Source: Phycisphaerales bacterium
GTDB lineage: Bacteria > Planctomycetota > Phycisphaerae > Phycisphaerales > SM1A02
Length of the DNA stretch: 64,000 bases
Direction of reading: 5' to 3'
NCBI GenBank assembly: GCA_030748575.1
Contig: JASMLR010000003.1
Span: 1-64,000 of the forward strand
Position numbers and translations under genes: made by a program
Notes under the pieces: generated by a model
The model's input: only the letters and a program-made list of their open reading frames with translations
Database searches by the model: none
What the model was told of the DNA's origin: nothing
Part shown: piece by piece, positions 1 to 9,981 of the stretch
Numbering within the stretch: the first letter of the stretch is position 1
Layout of the letters: the number at the start of each line of letters is the position of its first letter

Positions 1-1
1 T

Positions 2-868
2 CCAGAGGTGATCGGGCAGGGGATCACCGTGTACTTCACGGATCTGGATTGGGGTGGTGTGTCCTGCGCGATTCTTGCCGACCGCATGTTCAAGTCATCA
101 CCAACCATCGCGGTTCCCGAAGGGGCGTTCCGGAATGGCTGGCCGCAGGCCGAGGGCTTCGATGCGGCTGCGCAGGCGGACGTCGCTGGTGCCGAACTGC
201 TTGGCAAGAGGCAGGAGCAGTTTCTGGAGGCGTGGTCTGCTCGCCGGGACGGTCGCTTTGCCGCCGCGGTGTTGAGTCAGACGCCGCTGTGCAACCTCGC
301 CACACTTCCGCCGGCTGCCACCTCCGGCAGCGGGCTCGCCCGCGCGGCGATTCCTGAGAGGGGTGTGTATCCAGAGGGATATACGTTGGCGGCGGATGCA
401 GACTCGAATGGGTGGCCTCAGACGGCCCGCAACCGCGCGGTACGGTTGATATCCGATGCCGATGCGGTACACATCTGCGGTGACCAGCACCTGGCGGCGG
501 TGGTGGAGTACGGGGTGGAGTCTTTCGACGACGGGGCGTGGGCCTTCTCGGTTCCGGCCGTGTCGAACACGTGGCCGCGGCGGTGGTTCCCGCCTGAGCC
601 CGGCGCCAATCGCCCCTCCGCCGCGCCGCGATACACGGGTGAGTTCCTCGACGGCTTTGGAAACCGGATGCGGGTGCATGCCGTTGCCAATCCAGCCCGA
701 TCGGGCCGCCATCCAGCCGCCCTTCACGACCGCATGCCGGGGTACGGGATCATCCGCTTCGACCGAGCGTCGGGCCGGGCAACCTTCGAGTGCTGGCAGC
801 GGCCCGAACGCGGCGTCAACGCCCCGCCCACCCAGTTCCCCGGCTGGCCCCAACACAGCGCCAACTGA
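2..868 (+). CDS. PhoD-like alkaline phosphatase family protein, C-terminal part (5' end outside window)
   Basis: The reading frame is open from the first base, so the gene begins upstream of the window; about 288 C-terminal residues are present. The stretch HICGDQHLAAVVEYG followed by WAFSVPAVSN and a Pro/Trp-rich tail is typical of the PhoD-like metallophosphatase domain, where the GDQH histidine is a metal ligand. Members are usually exported phosphodiesterases/phosphatases with Fe/Ca centres, but export cannot be judged because the N-terminus is missing. The stop codon TGA (866-868) is also the first three bases of a 98-bp palindromic repeat. The family call is fairly firm; the substrate is unknown. 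Confidence 0.75.
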   Translation, partial: PEVIGQGITVYFTDLDWGGVSCAILADRMFKSSPTIAVPEGAFRNGWPQAEGFDAAAQADVAGAELLGKRQEQFLEAWSARRDGRFAAAVLSQTPLCNLATLPPAATSGSGLARAAIPERGVYPEGYTLAADADSNGWPQTARNRAVRLISDADAVHICGDQHLAAVVEYGVESFDDGAWAFSVPAVSNTWPRRWFPPEPGANRPSAAPRYTGEFLDGFGNRMRVHAVANPARSGRHPAALHDRMPGYGIIRFDRASGRATFECWQRPERGVNAPPTQFPGWPQHSAN

Positions 869-963
869 CCGCCGGTCACTTTATCTCCTTGCCTTGCAAC
901 GAGTTATGAAATCACGGTTTTGTAACCTGTTGTCCTGTAAAGAGATAAAGTGACCGGCGGTCG
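866..963. repeat. 98-bp REP-like palindromic element, copy 1
   Basis: The element begins TGACCGCCGGTCA and ends TGACCGGCGGTCG. Its outer arms (867-887 and 942-962) are perfect 21-bp inverted repeats. Inside is a second hairpin, 903-911 pairing with 918-926, with two G-T wobbles and a 6-nt loop. Two more copies of identical length lie at 55358-55455 and 56141-56238, on either side of a RAYT transposase gene. Copy 1 lies between two same-strand genes, and the upstream stop codon is its first three bases. It may also act as a transcript-end hairpin, although it has no T tract. Confidence 0.92.
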
Positions 964-980
964 GGTGTGCGTGTTTGGGG

Positions 981-986
981 TATCCT
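981..986 (+). promoter_or_regulatory. Putative extended -10 box (GGTATCCT) for the PD40 gene
   Basis: TATCCT preceded by GG lies 42 nt before the proposed ATG at 1029, just outside REP copy 1. The same GGTATCCT core occurs before trpS and the glutamine synthetase gene. No convincing -35 box is visible; here the transcript would have a leader of about 35 nt with its own Shine-Dalgarno. Confidence 0.4.
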
Positions 987-1028
987 GCGGGGCTTTCCTG
1001 ATGCGGACGTCCTTTGATGGAGTTGTCT

Positions 1029-2219
1029 ATGACGCTGTTGAGCCTTTCCGTGACCTTCCTTGCCCTTCAATGCCCCGAACCTACGCAGCAGGAGTGTCCG
1101 CACACCGGCGCGTCGGGGGCCTCCGGGGCTGAGGCGACGCATGTGGCCGCAGCAGATTCCGGGACCGGCGTTCTGGGCGGGGCGACCCAACTGACGTTCG
1201 GCGAACAGTTCGTCAAGGCCGGCGAGTCGTACATCTCGCCGGATGGAACCAAGGTGATCTTCCAGGCCGTGGCAGTCCCCACCGACGGTGGCGAGCCGGA
1301 CGAGCACTATGCCATGTACCTCGGAGATCTCACACATGACTCCGGATCCTGGCGGCTCGACAACATTCGCATTCTGACGCCGGAGGGCTCTGCAAACACC
1401 TGCGGCTGGTTCCACCCGACCGATCCGAACAGGGTCATCTTCGCAAGTACTGTGACCGAACCTGGTGGGGGTGACGTGCCCGGGTATCAGCGGGGCAGCC
1501 GCAAGTACAAGTGGTCGTATCCTCCTCGGATGCGCATCGTTGAAGCACGCATCGACGGCGAGTTTCCGCCGCCGATCATGCTTCTGGAGGGTGATGAGTC
1601 CGCCTACCAGGCAGAGTGTTCCATCAGCCCGGACGGGCGACATCTGCTGTACACCTCTCACGAAACAGGCGACGGCGACATCTACATCCGAGATCTCAAG
1701 ACCGGCAAGAGGCACTTGATTGTTGGCGCGCCGGGCTATGACGGCGGGCCGTTCTTCTCGCCCGACGGAACCCGCATCACGTACCGAAGCGATCGCAACA
1801 AGGACAACCTCCTGCAGGTCTTCGTCGGGGAGCTTGCCTTCGATGAGCATGGCACCATGGTTGGCCTTGAGGAAGAGATTCAGCTCACGAACAATGAACA
1901 CGTCAACTGGGCACCCTTCTGGCATCCGGACGACGCCCACCTCGCGTACGCCACCAGCGAGGCCGGCCACGACAACTACGAGGTCTATGAGATTGAGGCG
2001 GCTCGCGGCGGAGGCGTCGGCAAGCCGGCGCGATACGGCACCGGCAAGCGGCGGGTGACCGATGTCGCCGGATTCGATGGCCTGCCGGCCTTTGACCCGA
2101 CCGGTCACCTCATGATCTGGACGAGCCAGCAGGGTGGTGATGGGAGTCAACTCTGGATCGCGCCCTATGGCGACCGGTCGCAGCCAGCGAAGACCGGGGA
2201 GTGCCCGGTCAGCCATTGA
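1029..2219 (+). CDS. Secreted TolB-like PD40 beta-propeller protein
   Basis: A 396-residue protein with a short hydrophobic signal peptide (MTLLSLSVTFLALQCPEP). Repeated WD40-like PD40 blades follow, visible as SPDGTKVIF, SPDGRHLLY, SPDGTRITY, HPDDAHLAY and DPTGHLMIW. Such propellers act in the periplasm as protein or ligand-binding platforms. I chose the ATG at 1029 because GGAG lies 6 nt upstream and it leaves a clean signal peptide; TTG 1014 and ATG 1017 are alternatives. It precedes a secreted S9 peptidase whose family also has an N-terminal propeller, so the two may cooperate on peptides, which is inference. A GACCGGG/CCCGGTC hairpin sits in the last codons (2192-2210). Confidence 0.8.
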   Translation: MTLLSLSVTFLALQCPEPTQQECPHTGASGASGAEATHVAAADSGTGVLGGATQLTFGEQFVKAGESYISPDGTKVIFQAVAVPTDGGEPDEHYAMYLGDLTHDSGSWRLDNIRILTPEGSANTCGWFHPTDPNRVIFASTVTEPGGGDVPGYQRGSRKYKWSYPPRMRIVEARIDGEFPPPIMLLEGDESAYQAECSISPDGRHLLYTSHETGDGDIYIRDLKTGKRHLIVGAPGYDGGPFFSPDGTRITYRSDRNKDNLLQVFVGELAFDEHGTMVGLEEEIQLTNNEHVNWAPFWHPDDAHLAYATSEAGHDNYEVYEIEAARGGGVGKPARYGTGKRRVTDVAGFDGLPAFDPTGHLMIWTSQQGGDGSQLWIAPYGDRSQPAKTGECPVSH

Positions 2220-2381
2220 CGGCTGCAAATCACTGTCTCACTCCCCCCGACGGGCCAGATCCGACGCGAACACCGCATTTCGGTCAGAATACGCCGCTCG
2301 TGATTGTTCGTTGACGTACCGATGTGCCGCGATGGCGAGCCGCCGAAAATGCCCCATCCCCAGGAAGAGGAGTCAGATCCA

Positions 2382-4607
2382 ATGATGCTTGAAGCCATGA
2401 TTGTGGCGGGTGCCGCTGCTGCGCAAGATGCAGCCCCTGCCGGAGAACTCATCCCTCGTGAAGTCCTCTTTGGCAACCCCGAGCGGTCAAGCGTTTCCAT
2501 CAGTCCCGACGGATCAATGCTCGCGTTTCGCGCTCCAGTGGATGGTGTGATGAACGCGTGGGTGCAGCCCGTCGATGGCGGAGAAGCCCGCGCCCTGACC
2601 AGCTTCACAGATCGGCCGATCAGCGGCCTCTCCTGGTCATGGAATGGTGAACAGTTGCTGTTCATGAAGGACGCCGGTGGCGATGAGAACTTTCACGTGT
2701 ATGCCATCGACGTTGCCGGAGGTGAACCACGTGACCTGACGCCGATCGACGGCGTGCGGGCCGACATCACTGATGCCTCGCGAGAGCGGCCGGACGAGAT
2801 CGTCATCAACATGAACGACACGAACCCGCAGTTCATGAACGTCTACCGTGTTAACACGCGTACCGGTGATCGGACCCTGATTCAAGAGAACGATGGGTAT
2901 CTCGGCTACACGCTTGATGACAAGTGGAATGTTCGTGGGCGGGCGAAGATGACCGAAGACGGCGACCTTGTGGCCGAGCTTCGTGACCTCGGTGGCGAGG
3001 AGTGGTACGAGTTCATGACCATCCCCTCCGATGAAATGATGACGACGTCGATCGCAGGCTTCAACAAGGCCGGCGATCGGCTCTATGGAACCTCATCACT
3101 CGGCCGCGACAAGGCCGCGCTCGTCTGGTGGGAGCCCACACAGGGCGGCGCCGAAAGCCCCACCGTCGTGTTCGAATCTGACAAGGCCGACGTCTCCGGC
3201 AGTATCGGCAACCCGGATACCTACGAACCCGAAGCCGTCGTCGTCAATTACCTGCGTCCCGAGTGGCACGTCCTCAGCGATGCTATTGCCGCCGACGTCG
3301 AAGCGCTCAAGGCGCTGGATCAGGGCGATTTCGGCGTCACGAGCCGCACAAAGGACAACCGCACCTGGATCGTCGCCTACAACCGCGACAACGGCCCGCC
3401 GCGATACTGGATGTGGGATCGAGATGCGCAGAAGGGCCGATTCCTCTTCACAACCTGGCCAGCGCTTGAAGACAAGCAACTGGCCAGCATGCAGGCTGTT
3501 GAGATTCCGACGCGGGACGGCCTGGTCATGCCCTCTTACCTCACGGTGCCGGAGGGTTCCGACGGGAAGAACCTGCCGATGGTGCTTTTCGTCCATGGTG
3601 GCCCGTGGGCCCGCGATGGCTGGGGGTACAACCCGTACCACCAGTGGCTGGCCAATCGTGGCTATGCGGTGCTCAGCCCCAACTTCCGAGGTTCGACCGG
3701 ATTTGGCAAGGCGTTCGTCAACGCCGGGGACCGTGAGTGGTACGGAGCCATGCAGGACGATCTCAACGATGCCACCGATTGGGCCATCGAGCAGGGGATC
3801 GCGGACCCCAAGCGAGTGGCGATCATGGGTGGGTCCTACGGCGGTTATGCGACGCTTGCGGGCCTGACTCGGGATCCGGACAGATTCGCTGCCGGTGTTG
3901 ACATCGTCGGCCCCTCTCATGTGCGGACATTGATTGAGTCGGTGCCACCCTATTGGAAGCCCATGATGACGATGTTCGAGCAGCGGGTCGGCAGCCTGGA
4001 CGATCCCACCTTCCTCGATTCAATCTCGCCGCTGACGCACGTGAAGAACATCAACAAGCCGCTGCTGATCGGGCAGGGCGCCAATGACCCGCGTGTCAAG
4101 ATTGCCGAGAGCGACCAGATTGCCGAGGCCATGACAGCGAGCGGATTGCCCGTGACGTATGTCGTGTTTCCTGATGAAGGCCACGGATTCCACAAACCGA
4201 AGAACACCATGGCATTCAATGCCGTCACCGAGCAGTTCCTCGCAGAGCATCTTGGTGGCCGCGCCGAACCGGTCGGCGATGACCTTGCCGACTCGACGGC
4301 GCAGGTTCGCGACAAGGGCGGGCTTGCGCTTGCCGTGGACACGTATGTGCCGGCCGCAGGTGAGGATGAGCCCGCGCCGGTCCAGCACGTGGCATTTGAA
4401 GACCTCTCGCCCGAGGAGCAGCAGCAGGTCCAGATGGTGCTGGAACAGTTCGAACAGGTTCCTGTCGAACAACTGCCCCTCATCCGTGATCAGATGATGC
4501 AGCAACGGGGCATGGCGCCGCCGGAGGCGATCAAGCTTGTTGACTTCCTCATCCAGACGCTGGATGAGCGGATTGAGCGTTCGACCAGGGAGGGCGCTCC
4601 AGCCTGA
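2382..4607 (+). CDS. S9 family serine peptidase (dipeptidyl aminopeptidase/acylaminoacyl peptidase type)
   Basis: A 741-residue protein: a short hydrophobic N-terminus, an N-terminal propeller region (SPDGSMLAFRAP and similar), and a C-terminal alpha/beta-hydrolase domain. The nucleophile is Ser485 in GGSYGGYA; the acid lies in QGANDPRVK and the histidine in DEGHGFH. It should cleave oligopeptides, probably in the periplasm. After the catalytic domain come roughly 120 extra residues rich in Glu and Gln that are not part of the S9 core. The start is ATG 2382, behind AGGAAGAGGAG about 10 nt upstream; the frame is open to 2304 but lacks a start signal there. Family confidence is high, substrate unknown. 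Confidence 0.9.
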   Translation: MMLEAMIVAGAAAAQDAAPAGELIPREVLFGNPERSSVSISPDGSMLAFRAPVDGVMNAWVQPVDGGEARALTSFTDRPISGLSWSWNGEQLLFMKDAGGDENFHVYAIDVAGGEPRDLTPIDGVRADITDASRERPDEIVINMNDTNPQFMNVYRVNTRTGDRTLIQENDGYLGYTLDDKWNVRGRAKMTEDGDLVAELRDLGGEEWYEFMTIPSDEMMTTSIAGFNKAGDRLYGTSSLGRDKAALVWWEPTQGGAESPTVVFESDKADVSGSIGNPDTYEPEAVVVNYLRPEWHVLSDAIAADVEALKALDQGDFGVTSRTKDNRTWIVAYNRDNGPPRYWMWDRDAQKGRFLFTTWPALEDKQLASMQAVEIPTRDGLVMPSYLTVPEGSDGKNLPMVLFVHGGPWARDGWGYNPYHQWLANRGYAVLSPNFRGSTGFGKAFVNAGDREWYGAMQDDLNDATDWAIEQGIADPKRVAIMGGSYGGYATLAGLTRDPDRFAAGVDIVGPSHVRTLIESVPPYWKPMMTMFEQRVGSLDDPTFLDSISPLTHVKNINKPLLIGQGANDPRVKIAESDQIAEAMTASGLPVTYVVFPDEGHGFHKPKNTMAFNAVTEQFLAEHLGGRAEPVGDDLADSTAQVRDKGGLALAVDTYVPAAGEDEPAPVQHVAFEDLSPEEQQQVQMVLEQFEQVPVEQLPLIRDQMMQQRGMAPPEAIKLVDFLIQTLDERIERSTREGAPA

Positions 4608-4629
4608 CTCGGCCCCGCCCCGGCTGACC

Positions 4630-4635
4630 TATCCT
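4630..4635 (+). promoter_or_regulatory. Putative -10 box for a leaderless transcript of the flippase/arn operon
   Basis: TATCCT ends 6 nt before the ATG at 4642 and no Shine-Dalgarno is present. The spacing puts the expected transcription start at or next to the start codon. It is one of a set of TANNNT boxes at this distance in the window. Confidence 0.45.
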
Positions 4636-4641
4636 CTGCGC

Positions 4642-5772
4642 ATGCAGCGGCGCATCTTCACTGCGGTACGCATTCTGCTCGTGGCCGTCGGAGTCGCGGT
4701 CGTTGTGTACGCGGTGAACTGGCGCACGATCGTCACGCTTCCTGCGGGTGACACAGCACTCACGGGTGCCGCATCAAACACAGAGACGACGCACGTCGTG
4801 ACTGCCATGACGGCGGCGGGCCCGGGCGAGGTCATGGTGACGACCGCCTCAGGGCTCACGGGTGAGGTGCCGCTGGACACCGTCAGCATGGGAATGTTTG
4901 ACGTGCTCGGCGGGGCTGATCCGTGGTGGCTCCTGATCGGACTGGGCCTCGTTGGGTGTGTGTACCCCCTGCAGACGACCAGATGGTGGATTCTGATGCG
5001 GTGCCGCGGGCTTGGCGGGTCGTGGCCGCGGACGCTGCGTCTCGTCCTGGTTGGCGCCTTTTGCAACTTCGCGCTTCCCGGCACCGAGGGCGGAGATGTT
5101 GTGAAGGCGTGGGGCGCCGCCAGAGATTCAGACCGTCGTGTGGAAGCGGTTGTCAGTGTTGTCTTCGACCGCATCACCGGGCTTGCAGGGCTGGTGATTC
5201 TGGCAGCCATAGTGGGACTGTTCGTGGCCGAATCCGATGCGGCCCGGCAGATCGGGCAGTGGGTTGGCTGGGCCGCCCTTGGGGTTGGTGGTGCCGCCGT
5301 TGCGGCGTTCGTTATCGCCACGCGGGGTTGGCTGCGGATGCCGGACATCGCGCGGAGGTTTTCCGGAGGTCTCCCGGTGCGGCTTTTCGAGGCCGCGTCC
5401 GCCTATGCGAACCATCCAGCCGCTGTGGCGGGCGCGACAGGCGTGTCGGTGTGCGTGCAGATACTTCTGGCGTCCGCCGCGGGCTGTGCTGCCTGGTCTC
5501 TGGGCGTGACGCACGACATCACCGTGATTCTCGCGGTCGTGCCGGTGCTGTTTCTGGTTGCGGCAGTGCCGCTTTTCTGGCAAGGCGCTGGCGTGATGGA
5601 GGCGGCTGGCATTGCGCTGCTCGCCGCGCCCGAGGTGGCGAGTGTGAATCAGGTTGTTGGGTTTCTTCTGCTCTACCGCGCTTTCGAATTCGTCTGGGGT
5701 GGCGTAGGGGCTCTCTTGATGGCAGGGGGCGGCATCACACTGCATCCTCCTGTCGAAACCACTGCCCAGTAG
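4642..5772 (+). CDS. Flippase-like membrane protein (UPF0104 / lysylphosphatidylglycerol synthase TM-domain family)
   Basis: A 376-residue integral membrane protein. One N-terminal membrane segment is followed by about 70 Thr/Ala/Gly-rich residues that look extracytoplasmic, then about seven more hydrophobic segments. Family signs are GAFCNFALPGTEGGDVVKAW, the VVFDRITGLAGL segment and a C-terminal FLLLYRAFEFVWGGVGA. Relatives (AglD, the MprF membrane domain) handle polyprenyl- or lipid-linked groups. It lies 14 nt upstream of arnB. Because no arnE/arnF is present, it is a candidate flippase for undecaprenyl-phosphate-L-Ara4N; that role is inference. ATG 4642 lies behind a TATCCT box rather than a Shine-Dalgarno. 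Confidence 0.8.
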   Translation: MQRRIFTAVRILLVAVGVAVVVYAVNWRTIVTLPAGDTALTGAASNTETTHVVTAMTAAGPGEVMVTTASGLTGEVPLDTVSMGMFDVLGGADPWWLLIGLGLVGCVYPLQTTRWWILMRCRGLGGSWPRTLRLVLVGAFCNFALPGTEGGDVVKAWGAARDSDRRVEAVVSVVFDRITGLAGLVILAAIVGLFVAESDAARQIGQWVGWAALGVGGAAVAAFVIATRGWLRMPDIARRFSGGLPVRLFEAASAYANHPAAVAGATGVSVCVQILLASAAGCAAWSLGVTHDITVILAVVPVLFLVAAVPLFWQGAGVMEAAGIALLAAPEVASVNQVVGFLLLYRAFEFVWGGVGALLMAGGGITLHPPVETTAQ

Positions 5773-5786
5773 GTGTTCCCGGTACC

Positions 5787-6974
5787 ATGCGCGGTCAGGA
5801 GCGCCCCCCAGTGAGATCGGAATTCCTGCCCTTTGCCCAGCCCTCGATCAGCGAGGAGGACGTGGCGGCAGTCGCGGACACACTCCGTAGCGGCTGGATC
5901 ACGACGGGGGCGAAGTGCGCCGAGTTGGAGGACGCCTTCCGAAACCGGCTCGGATGCCACCACGCCGTCGCCGTGACCAGCGGGACGGCAGCCATGCATC
6001 TCGCCCTGTATGCCAGCGGCATCGGTCCTGGAGACGAAGTCATCACGCCTTCGATGACGTGGGTTTCCACACCCAATCTCATCACCATGGCCGGAGCGAC
6101 ACCTGTGTTCGTAGACGTCGACCCGGAGACGCTCATGGTGTCGCCGGATGCCGTGGCCGCGGCGGTGACGGATCGGACCAGGGCGGTCATCCCGGTCGAC
6201 TTCGCAGGGGCCGCTGTGGACATGGCGCCCTTGCGTTCCGTGGCCGCAGATCAGGGTGTTGCGCTGGTTGAGGATGCGGCGCACGCCATCGGGACCATTC
6301 GGCAGGGTGGGGAGGAAGTCGGGTCGATGGGGACGGCGATTTTCAGCCTGCATCCCATCAAGACCATCACAAGCGGTGAGGGTGGCGTGCTGGTCACCGA
6401 CGACTCGGAGTTCGGCAGCCGCATCAAGAGACTGCGGTTTCATGGCCTCGGGGTTGATGCGTGGAGCCGGGGGCAGCAGGGGCGGTCACCCCAGGCGGAA
6501 GTCCTCGAGCCAGGGTTCAAGTACAACCTCCCGGATATGAACGCCGTTCTTGGCCTCCGTCAGTTCGCGCGGCTGGACGAATTCATTGCTCAACGGACCT
6601 CGCTGGCCAATCGGTACCGCGAGTTGCTTGCTGAAGTGCCGGGGATTGAGCCGCTCGGCGACGCAGCAGCAACCCAGCGCCATTCGTGGCACTTGTTCAT
6701 CGTGCGGGTCGCCCGTGAAGACATGGATCGGGAGTCGTTCATGAACGCCCTGAAACAGCGGAACATTGGGAGCGGCGTCCACTTCAGGCCGACGCACACG
6801 CAGGCCTGGTACGCCGAGAACAGTGGTCGATGGCGAGCACACGGAAGCCTCGAGAACACCGAGCGGGTGGGCCAGCAGATCTGCTCTCTTCCACTCTTCC
6901 CCGGGATGACGGAATTGGATGTCGATGAGGTCGTGGCGGCCGTATGCGATACGGTTGCGGAGGTTGCATCATGA
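5787..6974 (+). CDS. arnB: ArnB-type UDP-4-keto-pentose aminotransferase (DegT/DnrJ/EryC1 family)
   Basis: A 395-residue PLP aminotransferase of the DegT/DnrJ/EryC1 fold. The Schiff-base lysine is about K192 in [15 protein letters not shown] and the pyridoxal-contacting Asp lies in [10 protein letters not shown]. The N-terminus ([16 protein letters not shown]) matches ArnB proteins, which convert UDP-L-Ara4O to UDP-L-Ara4N with glutamate as donor. It is followed by arnC, arnA, arnD and arnT with 4-nt overlaps, which makes the specific assignment strong. ATG 5787 is taken as start; GTG 5811 is an alternative eight codons later. Confidence 0.9.
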   Translation: MRGQERPPVRSEFLPFAQPSISEEDVAAVADTLRSGWITTGAKCAELEDAFRNRLGCHHAVAVTSGTAAMHLALYASGIGPGDEVITPSMTWVSTPNLITMAGATPVFVDVDPETLMVSPDAVAAAVTDRTRAVIPVDFAGAAVDMAPLRSVAADQGVALVEDAAHAIGTIRQGGEEVGSMGTAIFSLHPIKTITSGEGGVLVTDDSEFGSRIKRLRFHGLGVDAWSRGQQGRSPQAEVLEPGFKYNLPDMNAVLGLRQFARLDEFIAQRTSLANRYRELLAEVPGIEPLGDAAATQRHSWHLFIVRVAREDMDRESFMNALKQRNIGSGVHFRPTHTQAWYAENSGRWRAHGSLENTERVGQQICSLPLFPGMTELDVDEVVAAVCDTVAEVAS

Positions 6975-7975
6975 GTATGTCCGTCTCCATCGTTGTTCCC
7001 GTGTTCAACGAAAACGAAAACATCGACCAACTCGTGCAGCGAGTCGTGACGGCCGCCGAACCGCTTGAGAACGAGTGGGAACTTGTGCTGGTGGACGACG
7101 GGAGTCGTGACGGCTCGACGGAGAAACTGGAGGCCGCGTCGGTACGGCATGATGGACGTATTCGTGCCATTGTGCTGAATCGAAACTACGGCCAGCACGC
7201 TGCCATCATGTGTGGCTTCCGCCACGCGCGGGGCGACATGGTGATTACGCTCGATGCCGACCTTCAGAATCCACCAGAAGAGATCCCCCGGCTGGTCGAG
7301 GAGATCGAGCAAGGCAACGATGTTGTCGGCACGATCAGAATGAACAGGCAGGACTCGTTCTTTCGTCGATTTGCCTCAGCAAGAATCAACTGGATGGTGA
7401 AGAAGTCGACCGGCGTCGGCATGAGCGACTACGGATGCATGCTCAGGGCGTATCGGCGTCCCGTGGTCGAGGCCATGCTCCAGTGCCGCGAACGAAGCAC
7501 GTTCATCCCGGTTCTGGCGAACAGCTTTGCGAAGCGAGCTGCAGAGATTGAGGTGACGCATGCCGAGCGAGCTGCCGGGGAGTCAAAGTACAGCCTGTGG
7601 AAGCTTGTCAATCTTCAGTTCGACCTTCTGACCAGCATGACGACGACGCCGCTCAGGCTGCTGTCCTGGTTTGGGGTCGCCATTGCTGCAGGGGGATTCT
7701 TGTTCGGGATTCTGCTTCTCGTTGGCCGTCTGCTGTTCGGAGCGGAGTGGGCGGCCGAGGGTGTATTTACGTTGTTCGCAATTCTGTTCATCTTTGTCGG
7801 GGCGCAGTTCGTCGCGATGGGACTTCTGGGTGAATATCTTGGCCGCGTCTATCACGATGTCCGTGGAAGGCCGCGTTACTTCATCGACCACATCGCCGGA
7901 ACGTCGATGCTCGATGGGGCCGAGGCAAAGGAGACGGCCAGAGCGGCCGCGCTCGAAAGGCAGGTTCAGGCATGA
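6971..7975 (+). CDS. arnC: ArnC-type undecaprenyl-phosphate glycosyltransferase (GT2)
   Basis: A 334-residue GT2 enzyme that should transfer 4-formamido-L-arabinose from UDP to undecaprenyl phosphate at the inner membrane. The catalytic domain has [13 protein letters not shown] near the N-terminus, the DDGS nucleotide motif and [12 protein letters not shown] with the DXD. Two hydrophobic helices near the C-terminus (residues about 230-300) anchor it, as in ArnC/DPM1-like enzymes. The ATG overlaps the arnB stop as ATGA, so translation is probably coupled. Confidence 0.9.
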   Translation: MSMSVSIVVPVFNENENIDQLVQRVVTAAEPLENEWELVLVDDGSRDGSTEKLEAASVRHDGRIRAIVLNRNYGQHAAIMCGFRHARGDMVITLDADLQNPPEEIPRLVEEIEQGNDVVGTIRMNRQDSFFRRFASARINWMVKKSTGVGMSDYGCMLRAYRRPVVEAMLQCRERSTFIPVLANSFAKRAAEIEVTHAERAAGESKYSLWKLVNLQFDLLTSMTTTPLRLLSWFGVAIAAGGFLFGILLLVGRLLFGAEWAAEGVFTLFAILFIFVGAQFVAMGLLGEYLGRVYHDVRGRPRYFIDHIAGTSMLDGAEAKETARAAALERQVQA

Positions 7976-9981
7976 GAGTCGTCCTCTTTGCATATCACGA
8001 GATTGGTGCAGCGGCCCTTGAAGCCTTGCTCCGAAGCGACGCGGATGTGGCCGCTGTCTTCACGCACCGTGACGATCCAGGCGAGGGCGGGTGGTTCCGC
8101 TCGGTGGCGAGGATTGCAGCGGAACACGGGGTTCCCGTGCATGCACCCGATGACCCGAACCACCCCATCTGGGTCGAGCGTGTTCGCGACATGGCCCCGG
8201 ATGGCATTCTGTCGGCCCACTATCGAAGCATGGTGGGACCGGACATGTTGGCGGTGGCGCCGGGGAAGTGCTGGAATCTCCACGCGTCGCTGCTCCCGAA
8301 GTACCGAGGCCGATGCCCCATCAACTGGGTCCTGGTCAACGGCGAATCGTGTACAGGCGTCACGCTGCATGAAATGACCGAACGCGCCGATGCCGGTGGC
8401 ATCATCGCGCAGGAGCGGGTGGAGATCGACGCGGATGACACAGCGGCGACGCTGACCTCCCGCCTCGTTGAAGCGACGGGCCGGCTGCTTGATTCGGCGT
8501 TGCCCTCGCTCGCTGATGGCACGGCTGCTTCGACCCCCCAGGACGATTCTGAAGCAACCACGTGGCCGGGCCGATGTCCAGACGATGGGCTCATTGACTG
8601 GGCCAACTCAGCAGAGTCGATCCGAAACCTCGTACGCGCCGTAACCCATCCGTGGCCTGGCGCGTTCACATGGGCCGGGGACCGCAAGGTCATGGTCTGG
8701 GACTCGGTCGTCATGCCGGGCGCGCCGGGGGTAGCAGCGGGGACCATCCTGTCGGTTGATCCGCTGACGGTTGCGTGCAGTGAAGGCGCTGTGCGGATCG
8801 ACGCGGGCCAGACTGCAGACGGCGTGTGGTCGACCGGCGCCAACCTTGCTTCGGAACTCAACCTGTGCGAAGGCATGCGGCTCGGCCGGTCTGCGCCGGT
8901 GGCGGCCCCCCGCAAGCGATCGGTGCTCATTCTGGGCGTGAACGGGTTCATTGGGAGCCATCTCTCTGAGCAGCTTCTTGCCGCCGACTACGAAGTCTTC
9001 GGCATGGACCTTCGCGCGACCAACATTGCCCACCTGGTCGACCGGGAGGGGTTCCACTTTGTCGAGGGCGACATTTCGATCAATCGCGAGTGGGTCGAGT
9101 ATCACGTGCGCAAGTGCGATGTGATCCTTCCACTCGTCGCCATTGCGACGCCCATTGAATATGTGCGGAATCCACTTCGTGTGTTCGAGCTGGACTTCGA
9201 GCAGAATCTTCGGATCGTTCGCGATTGCGTGAAGTACGGCAAGCGAATCATCTTCCCGTCGACCAGTGAGGTGTACGGAATGTGCACCGACGAGTCGTTC
9301 GATGAAGACACGTCCAATCTGATCACCGGACCAATCAGCAAGCAGCGGTGGATCTACTCCTGCTCCAAGCAACTGCTCGACCGTGTGATCTGGGCCTACG
9401 GCGCCAAGGGCGAACTTGATTTCACGCTCTTCCGCCCATTCAACTGGATCGGTCCCCGCCTGGACACGCTGGACGCTGCCAGGGTCGGGTCTTCTCGAGC
9501 GATTACGCAACTCATCCTCAATCTGGTCGAGGGCACGCCCATTCAGCTTGTCGATGGCGGCGAGCAGAAGCGGTGCTTCACTGATGTGACGGAAGGCGTC
9601 GATTGTCTGTTCCGGATGATCGACGACACAACGGGCCGAAGCAGCGGCAAGATCATCAATGTAGGCAACCCCGTCAATGAGGCGAGCATCAAGGCGCTTG
9701 CGGAGATGATCGTTGCAAGGTTCGATCAACATCCGCTGCGGCACCGATTCCCACCATTTGCCGGCTACCGAGTCGTCGAGAGCGGCCGGTACTACGGGAA
9801 GGGATATCAGGATGTGCAGCACCGCCGCCCATCCATTCGAAACGCCAAGCGGGTGTTGGATTGGGTTCCGACGATTTCCACCGAGGATTCTGTCGCACGC
9901 ACGGTGGACTGGTTCATCGAGGACCACGTTCGGACGCTTGCCGCATCGCCCGCCTGCACGGAGGCGCCGACGGGCGCATGA
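7972..9981 (+). CDS. arnA: Bifunctional UDP-L-Ara4N formyltransferase / UDP-glucuronate decarboxylase
   Basis: A 669-residue two-domain enzyme. The N-terminal formyltransferase domain (about 1-300) has N102 and H104 in [12 protein letters not shown] and D140 in RADAGGII, the same numbers as the E. coli ArnA catalytic triad. The C-terminal SDR domain (about 320-660) has [10 protein letters not shown] for NAD, SEVYG, and YSCSK with the catalytic Tyr and Lys. It oxidatively decarboxylates UDP-glucuronate and N-formylates UDP-L-Ara4N. Full length and intact motifs indicate both activities. The start overlaps the arnC stop as ATGA. Confidence 0.95.
   Translation: MRVVLFAYHEIGAAALEALLRSDADVAAVFTHRDDPGEGGWFRSVARIAAEHGVPVHAPDDPNHPIWVERVRDMAPDGILSAHYRSMVGPDMLAVAPGKCWNLHASLLPKYRGRCPINWVLVNGESCTGVTLHEMTERADAGGIIAQERVEIDADDTAATLTSRLVEATGRLLDSALPSLADGTAASTPQDDSEATTWPGRCPDDGLIDWANSAESIRNLVRAVTHPWPGAFTWAGDRKVMVWDSVVMPGAPGVAAGTILSVDPLTVACSEGAVRIDAGQTADGVWSTGANLASELNLCEGMRLGRSAPVAAPRKRSVLILGVNGFIGSHLSEQLLAADYEVFGMDLRATNIAHLVDREGFHFVEGDISINREWVEYHVRKCDVILPLVAIATPIEYVRNPLRVFELDFEQNLRIVRDCVKYGKRIIFPSTSEVYGMCTDESFDEDTSNLITGPISKQRWIYSCSKQLLDRVIWAYGAKGELDFTLFRPFNWIGPRLDTLDAARVGSSRAITQLILNLVEGTPIQLVDGGEQKRCFTDVTEGVDCLFRMIDDTTGRSSGKIINVGNPVNEASIKALAEMIVARFDQHPLRHRFPPFAGYRVVESGRYYGKGYQDVQHRRPSIRNAKRVLDWVPTISTEDSVARTVDWFIEDHVRTLAASPACTEAPTGA

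Noticed and set aside
2192-2210. GACCGGG/CCCGGTC hairpin as a terminator
   Set aside because: It lies inside the last codons of the PD40 gene, with no T tract; chance in GC-rich DNA is likely.
912-2228. Long minus-strand open frame opposite the PD40 protein gene
   Set aside because: It is a high-GC antisense shadow; it has no start signal or recognisable domain, while the plus strand has PD40 blades and a signal peptide.
4923-5786. Upstream extension of arnB open for 288 codons
   Set aside because: It overlaps the flippase-like gene in another frame and has Arg/Cys-rich, non-family sequence; ArnB homology begins at 5787.
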